From Bacteroidales bacterium 45-6 (GTDB lineage: Bacteria > Bacteroidota > Bacteroidia > Bacteroidales > Dysgonomonadaceae), in assembly GCA_001897035.1 (NCBI GenBank), contig MKRS01000457.1, forward strand, positions 1-7,987: a stretch of 7,987 bases of DNA. The letters are read 5' to 3'. Shown piece after piece: positions 6,154 through 7,987 of the stretch. The stretch's first letter is position 1, and every line of letters begins with the position of its first letter. The position numbers and the translations under genes were made by a program. The notes below the pieces were generated by a model. The model had not been told where the DNA came from. It saw only the letters and a program-made list of their open reading frames with translations, and did no database searches.

Positions 6154-6470
6154 TCGTGATGAAGCAAAACAAAATAACTGTGGCCGTGCATCCTGATCCT
6201 GCCATCCGGGAGAAGATCTTGAAACGCCTTATCGCTGAGCGGCGATTTGCCCTCACGGCATCCGATGCCGGAAAGCTAATCTCGCCTTCCCTTGCGGACA
6301 TAAACCTGCAGGAGGCTTATTTTGTGATAGCCGACAACGTGAACCTGCGGGATAGCCCGATTACCAGGCAGCGGCTCTACGAGATGGCCGCGCGCGGGAT
6401 GGCGGTAATCATTGGCACACGGAAGCTCCAGGCGGAGTTCGAGTTCATCTGTGAAGCTTACTTTGAGTAA
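6141..6470 (+). CDS. Hypothetical alpha/beta protein, last gene of operon
   Basis: A 109-aa product of unknown function. After an N-terminal strand (KITVAVHPD) comes a basic helix (AIREKILKRLIAERRFALTA). A strand-helix-strand pattern follows (EAYFVIADN, SPITRQRLYEMAARGMAVII, then GTRKLQAEFEFICEAYF), giving a Rossmann-like impression without a nucleotide-binding motif. ATG 6141 overlaps the upstream gene by 13 bp; ATG 6159, just after the upstream stop, would remove six residues and is equally possible. A strong terminator begins six bases after the stop, so this closes the operon. Confidence 0.7.
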   Translation: MQELIVMKQNKITVAVHPDPAIREKILKRLIAERRFALTASDAGKLISPSLADINLQEAYFVIADNVNLRDSPITRQRLYEMAARGMAVIIGTRKLQAEFEFICEAYFE

Positions 6471-6476
6471 CTAACC

Positions 6477-6501
6477 AGCCGGCTAATTGCCGGCTTTTTT
6501 T
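6477..6501 (+). terminator. Strong intrinsic terminator of early operon
   Basis: AGCCGGC (6477-6483) pairs perfectly with GCCGGCT (6489-6495) around a 5-base loop (TAATT) and runs directly into a tract of seven T residues (6495-6501). It lies six bases behind the last gene of the operon. Confidence 0.95.
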
Positions 6502-6512
6502 ATCGTGAGGGA

Positions 6513-6570
6513 ATAGGCACTGGCGTAGGTGTCGAAGGCTTTGCCTGAGACTCCGACCGCCGGTGCCTAT
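6513..6570. other. 58-nt compound stem-loop
   Basis: The outer arms 6513-6525 (ATAGGCACTGGCG) and 6558-6570 (CGCCGGTGCCTAT) pair over 13 bp; the only deviation is a T-G pair that is tolerated in RNA. Inside, GTCG (6531-6534) pairs with CGAC (6554-6557) and AGGC (6536-6539) with GCCT (6543-6546) across a TTT loop, leaving asymmetric bulges. There is no T tract after it and the operon terminator already lies upstream. It could be a structured small RNA or leader, a single-strand or double-strand initiation site, or a processing signal. The structure is seen; the role is unknown. Confidence 0.55.
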
Positions 6571-6705
6571 GTACGAACACCACTTATGTATTTCCTCTTC
6601 CCGGGGATTCCCCTCCACCCCTTCTTCGATACGAATAAAAGTGGAATTGTGCAGCCGTGCGGAGAAAAAACGAATACAGGCATATCGATAAACTTGATAC
6701 GGGCC

Positions 6706-6780
6706 ATATATAAATACTTCTTTTTTTTTATTTATTTGATTTTAGAAATAAGGGTATATAAAAATGAGGAAAAAAAAAGT
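6706..6780. other. A/T-rich tract, possible unwinding element
   Basis: Of 75 bases, 11 are G or C (85% A+T), with long T and A runs (nine T residues at 6721-6729, nine A residues at 6770-6778). It directly adjoins the GCACGAA repeat group, the arrangement expected for a DNA unwinding element, though A/T-rich intergenic DNA is common in this group of bacteria. Confidence 0.4.
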
Positions 6781-6891
6781 ACATTCGTGCGCTGATGTTT
6801 TTTTTACCATCAACATTTTGATTTTTAGAAAAATACAACCGCACGAATTTTGCACGAATCCGCACTTTTTGCACGAATGTTCAATTTTTGG

Positions 6892-6936
6892 GGGTATTGT
6901 GCAAAAAATTTAAAATAATACCCGTTTTGTACAAAA
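6892..6936. repeat. Inverted repeat and 12-bp palindrome
   Basis: GGGTATT (6892-6898) is matched by AATACCC (6917-6923) across an 18-bp A/T-rich spacer that contains a TGTGC word. One base after it, TTTTGTACAAAA (6925-6936) is a perfect palindrome, followed by a further GTAC at 6940-6943. Probable protein-binding sites upstream of the predicted promoter at 6981; identity of the protein unknown. Confidence 0.5.
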
Positions 6937-6980
6937 AAAGTACGGTTGTAAAACTAAGATATTCAATATATTACTTTGCT

Positions 6981-6988
6981 TATTTTTG
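6981..6988 (+). promoter_or_regulatory. Predicted promoter -7 box for the 7133 gene
   Basis: TATTTTTG matches TAnnTTTG exactly; a second, near-matching box, TTACTTTG, lies 10 bp upstream (6971-6978). With a start a few bases downstream, the transcript would have a leader of about 140 nt, and the near-palindrome GCACGAAATTTTGTGC (7003-7018) would lie just behind the start point, suiting an operator. No clear -33 TTTG at the correct distance, so confidence is moderate. Confidence 0.45.
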
Positions 6989-7132
6989 AAAAAAGAACTT
7001 TTGCACGAAATTTTGTGCCCATTTCCCCAAGCGACATGGAAAAATCGGAATAGTTATTTGGCAGTTCCAACAAAATTAAGTATCTTGAATTGCATTTAAA
7101 ATTTTGACAGATAGATAATTATATTTAAAAAT

Positions 7133-7624
7133 ATGCACACCACACGATTTACAATTGATGCGTATTTGGCGGAATATTTGCTTGGAAAGTGGGGAGTTCC
7201 TCACGAAAACGATGCAAATAGGCTTGTCGTGCAGATCCCCCGTGAGGTTTATTTGTTCAATCTGCTCCATTCGCTGACTATGAAAAGGCCAAGGCACGTC
7301 CCTGGTGCCTGCGGAAATATTGAAATGGTTGTTCCCTTCCGAAAAGAAGGCAACAAGCGTCCGGAACACTATAATTATATAAGCGATGCGGGTGCCAGGC
7401 TATTCAACAAGAAAACGACCCAATTTTTCCGGGCCGACCTGCATGAGTTCATCGACAACCGCAAGCACGTCCATGGGGACAGCATCAAGGATGCCTGTTT
7501 CCTTTTTGTAGCCTTGTACCAGGTCAAGTCAATTGATCCGGAATCCCTCGCCAAGAATTATTACAGGTGGAGGGGGTATGTCCGGGAAATGAACAGGGAA
7601 CGGAGGGCCTATTTAACGCGGTAA
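7133..7624 (+). CDS. Conserved-type phage protein, 163 aa, basic C terminus
   Basis: Function unknown, although the sequence has the look of a family I recall from Bacteroidetes prophages without an assigned role. The N-terminal 50 residues are largely helical (IDAYLAEYLLGKWGVP, REVYLFNLLHSLTMKRP). A middle part has short strands (GNIEMVVPFR) and a YNYISDAGARLF segment. The C-terminal half is helical and ends in a strongly basic tail (NYYRWRGYVREMNRERRAYL). No catalytic motif, signal peptide or membrane helix. It has its own promoter region with repeats on both sides (iterons before, tandem 11-bp repeat after). The basic tail and position suggest a DNA-binding regulator of later genes or an origin-binding protein; that is inference. 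Confidence 0.75.
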   Translation: MHTTRFTIDAYLAEYLLGKWGVPHENDANRLVVQIPREVYLFNLLHSLTMKRPRHVPGACGNIEMVVPFRKEGNKRPEHYNYISDAGARLFNKKTTQFFRADLHEFIDNRKHVHGDSIKDACFLFVALYQVKSIDPESLAKNYYRWRGYVREMNRERRAYLTR

Positions 7625-7652
7625 ACGGTATTAAATAAAGTTAAATCACTAC

Positions 7653-7716
7653 GACCAACTCCCCCCTTTTTGTCCCAAATTTCGGAGATTTTTCGGAGAT
7701 TTCAAGGATGTTGGTC
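7653..7716. promoter_or_regulatory. Tandem 11-bp repeat inside an inverted repeat
   Basis: TTCGGAGATTT occurs twice without a gap at 7681-7691 and 7692-7702. It is enclosed by GACCAAC (7653-7659) and its inverted copy GTTGGTC (7710-7716). The unit length equals about one helical turn, as in operators for regulators that bind cooperatively. It lies between the 163-aa gene and the next gene, 40 bp before that start. A TACATTTA at 7730-7737 is one base from the -7 consensus but very close to the ATG. A likely control site for the downstream genes; the regulator is unknown. Confidence 0.55.
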
Positions 7717-7741
7717 ATTACCAAATATTTACATTTAATTT

Positions 7742-7987
7742 ATGGACACATTCGACAACATGGGCGGCTTTATTTCCGCCGAATTTATCTTACAATCGGA
7801 AGTCGCTTCATTTTCGAAGTCCGGTAATACTGCAGCAGTGGTTTTAATAGCCGGTGCTTCATGGAAGAAACTTGCAAACCAGAAGAATGGGATCAAGCCT
7901 TCCGTGGCCGTGACGAACCCTGATGCCGGCAAGCTGGCGGCGATATCAGGAAGTATTATCCTCAAGCGCACAGATCCAAACCTGGAC
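7742..7987 (+). CDS. Partial gene, possible phage structural protein
   Basis: An open frame from ATG 7742 runs off the right edge after 82 codons without a stop. The visible part (MDTFDNMGGFISAEFILQSE, then VASFSKSGNTAAVVLIAGAS, then WKKLANQKNGIKPSVAVTNP) is rich in strands, glycine and serine. It has the repeated beta-hairpin style of Bacteroidetes phage virion or baseplate-type proteins that begin with a 'F-I-x-x-x-F-I-L' strand pair. That resemblance is an impression only. It lies 117 bp after the previous gene behind a repeat-rich regulatory gap and probably opens a new transcription unit. It is truncated by the window end, so length and C-terminal domains are unknown. Confidence 0.65.
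   Translation, partial: MDTFDNMGGFISAEFILQSEVASFSKSGNTAAVVLIAGASWKKLANQKNGIKPSVAVTNPDAGKLAAISGSIILKRTDPNLD

Larger units (their letters stand above)
6784..7018. repeat. GCACGAA iteron-like repeats
   Basis: GCACGAA is found exactly at 6841-6847, 6852-6858, 6871-6877 and 7003-7009, and in inverted orientation (TTCGTGC) at 6784-6790. A degenerate GCAC at 6862-6865 fills the position between the second and third copies, so four units lie 9-11 bp apart within 6841-6877. Partial inverted copies (TTGTGC) occur at 6897-6902 and 7013-7018; the latter forms the near-palindrome GCACGAAATTTTGTGC (7003-7018). Two further GTGC words lie at 6649-6652 and 6657-6660. Helical phasing and inverted partners indicate a specific protein-binding array, for replication initiation or transcription control. 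Confidence 0.7.
6471..7132. other. Gene-free block, candidate origin/control region
   Basis: This 660-bp stretch separates the replication operon from the 7133 gene and has no convincing gene. From left to right it holds the operon terminator, a 58-nt compound stem-loop, a tract with 85% A+T, a group of GCACGAA repeats on both strands, a 7-bp inverted repeat, a 12-bp palindrome and a consensus promoter. Iterons next to an A/T-rich unwinding tract, directly behind a primase-helicase gene, are the usual arrangement of a phage or plasmid origin. A large operator region for the downstream gene would give some of the same signals. Inference. Confidence 0.5.

Noticed and set aside
6529..6795. Open frame of 88 codons starting at GTG
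   Set aside because: It starts inside the compound stem-loop, has no leader signal, and passes into homopolymer tracts (FFFF, KK) of the A/T-rich region, so the composition is that of non-coding DNA.
6841..6877. GCACGAA repeat group considered as a CRISPR array
   Set aside because: Units are 7 bases with 3-4 base spacers and occur on both strands, so neither repeat nor spacer lengths fit a CRISPR.
7104..7109. TTGACA resembling a sigma-70 -35 box before the 7133 gene
   Set aside because: No matching -10 at 16-18 bp, and the window otherwise shows Bacteroidetes-type TAnnTTTG signals; the position is also too near the ATG.
6264..7945. DAGKL word shared by the 109-aa protein (6141-6470) and the partial right-edge protein
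   Set aside because: Only five residues match exactly and the flanks do not align convincingly; probably chance.

Overview
The window looks like part of a temperate phage, prophage or phage-like replicon of a Bacteroidales host (Bacteroides/Parabacteroides type). The evidence is as follows. Candidate promoters follow the Bacteroidetes TAnnTTTG -7 pattern (perfect at 1007-1014 and 6981-6988). Genes start after A/T-rich leaders without strong Shine-Dalgarno sites. A leftward repressor-like gene faces a tightly packed rightward operon that ends in a large primase-helicase. No gene has an assigned name that I can recognise with certainty, and most small products are of unknown function.

Layout. 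(1) 1-384 is gene-free and rich in inverted repeats. It holds a strong bidirectional terminator (117-157), a stretch resembling the 3' end of a tRNA (189-206, possible att core) and three GTTCC repeats with 11-bp phasing. (2) 385-904, minus strand, is a two-gene lysogeny-type unit: an HTH repressor followed by a 56-aa protein too short for most gene callers. (3) 905-1063 is a divergent promoter region. Two copies of a GAAAATATG repeat lie 33 bp apart, one on each predicted promoter. (4) 1064-6470, plus strand, is an early/replication operon. It runs a Cro-like small protein, several unknown small proteins (one of 36 aa), an HTH protein, a 1019-aa zinc-finger/TOPRIM/SF3-type primase-helicase and two further unknown proteins, and closes with a textbook terminator at 6477-6501. 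Most junctions are 4-44 bp overlaps or gaps under 20 bp. (5) 6471-7132 is a 660-bp gene-free block: a 58-nt compound stem-loop, an 85% AT tract, an array of GCACGAA iteron-like repeats, palindromes and a promoter. It is the best candidate for a replication origin and/or a late-control region. (6) 7133-7624 is a 163-aa basic-tailed protein of unknown function. (7) 7625-7741 is a short regulatory gap with a perfect tandem 11-bp repeat. (8) 7742 to the right edge is the start of a further gene, tentatively the first structural gene.

Inferred logic: the repressor at 575-904 controls itself and the 1064-6470 operon. The primase-helicase and its HTH partner replicate the element, possibly from the iteron/AT-rich block immediately downstream. 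The 7133-7624 product is positioned to regulate or begin the next transcription unit. The least explained parts are the 6513-7018 block and the 56-aa protein carrying a motif I associate with Bacteroidetes phage tail proteins.
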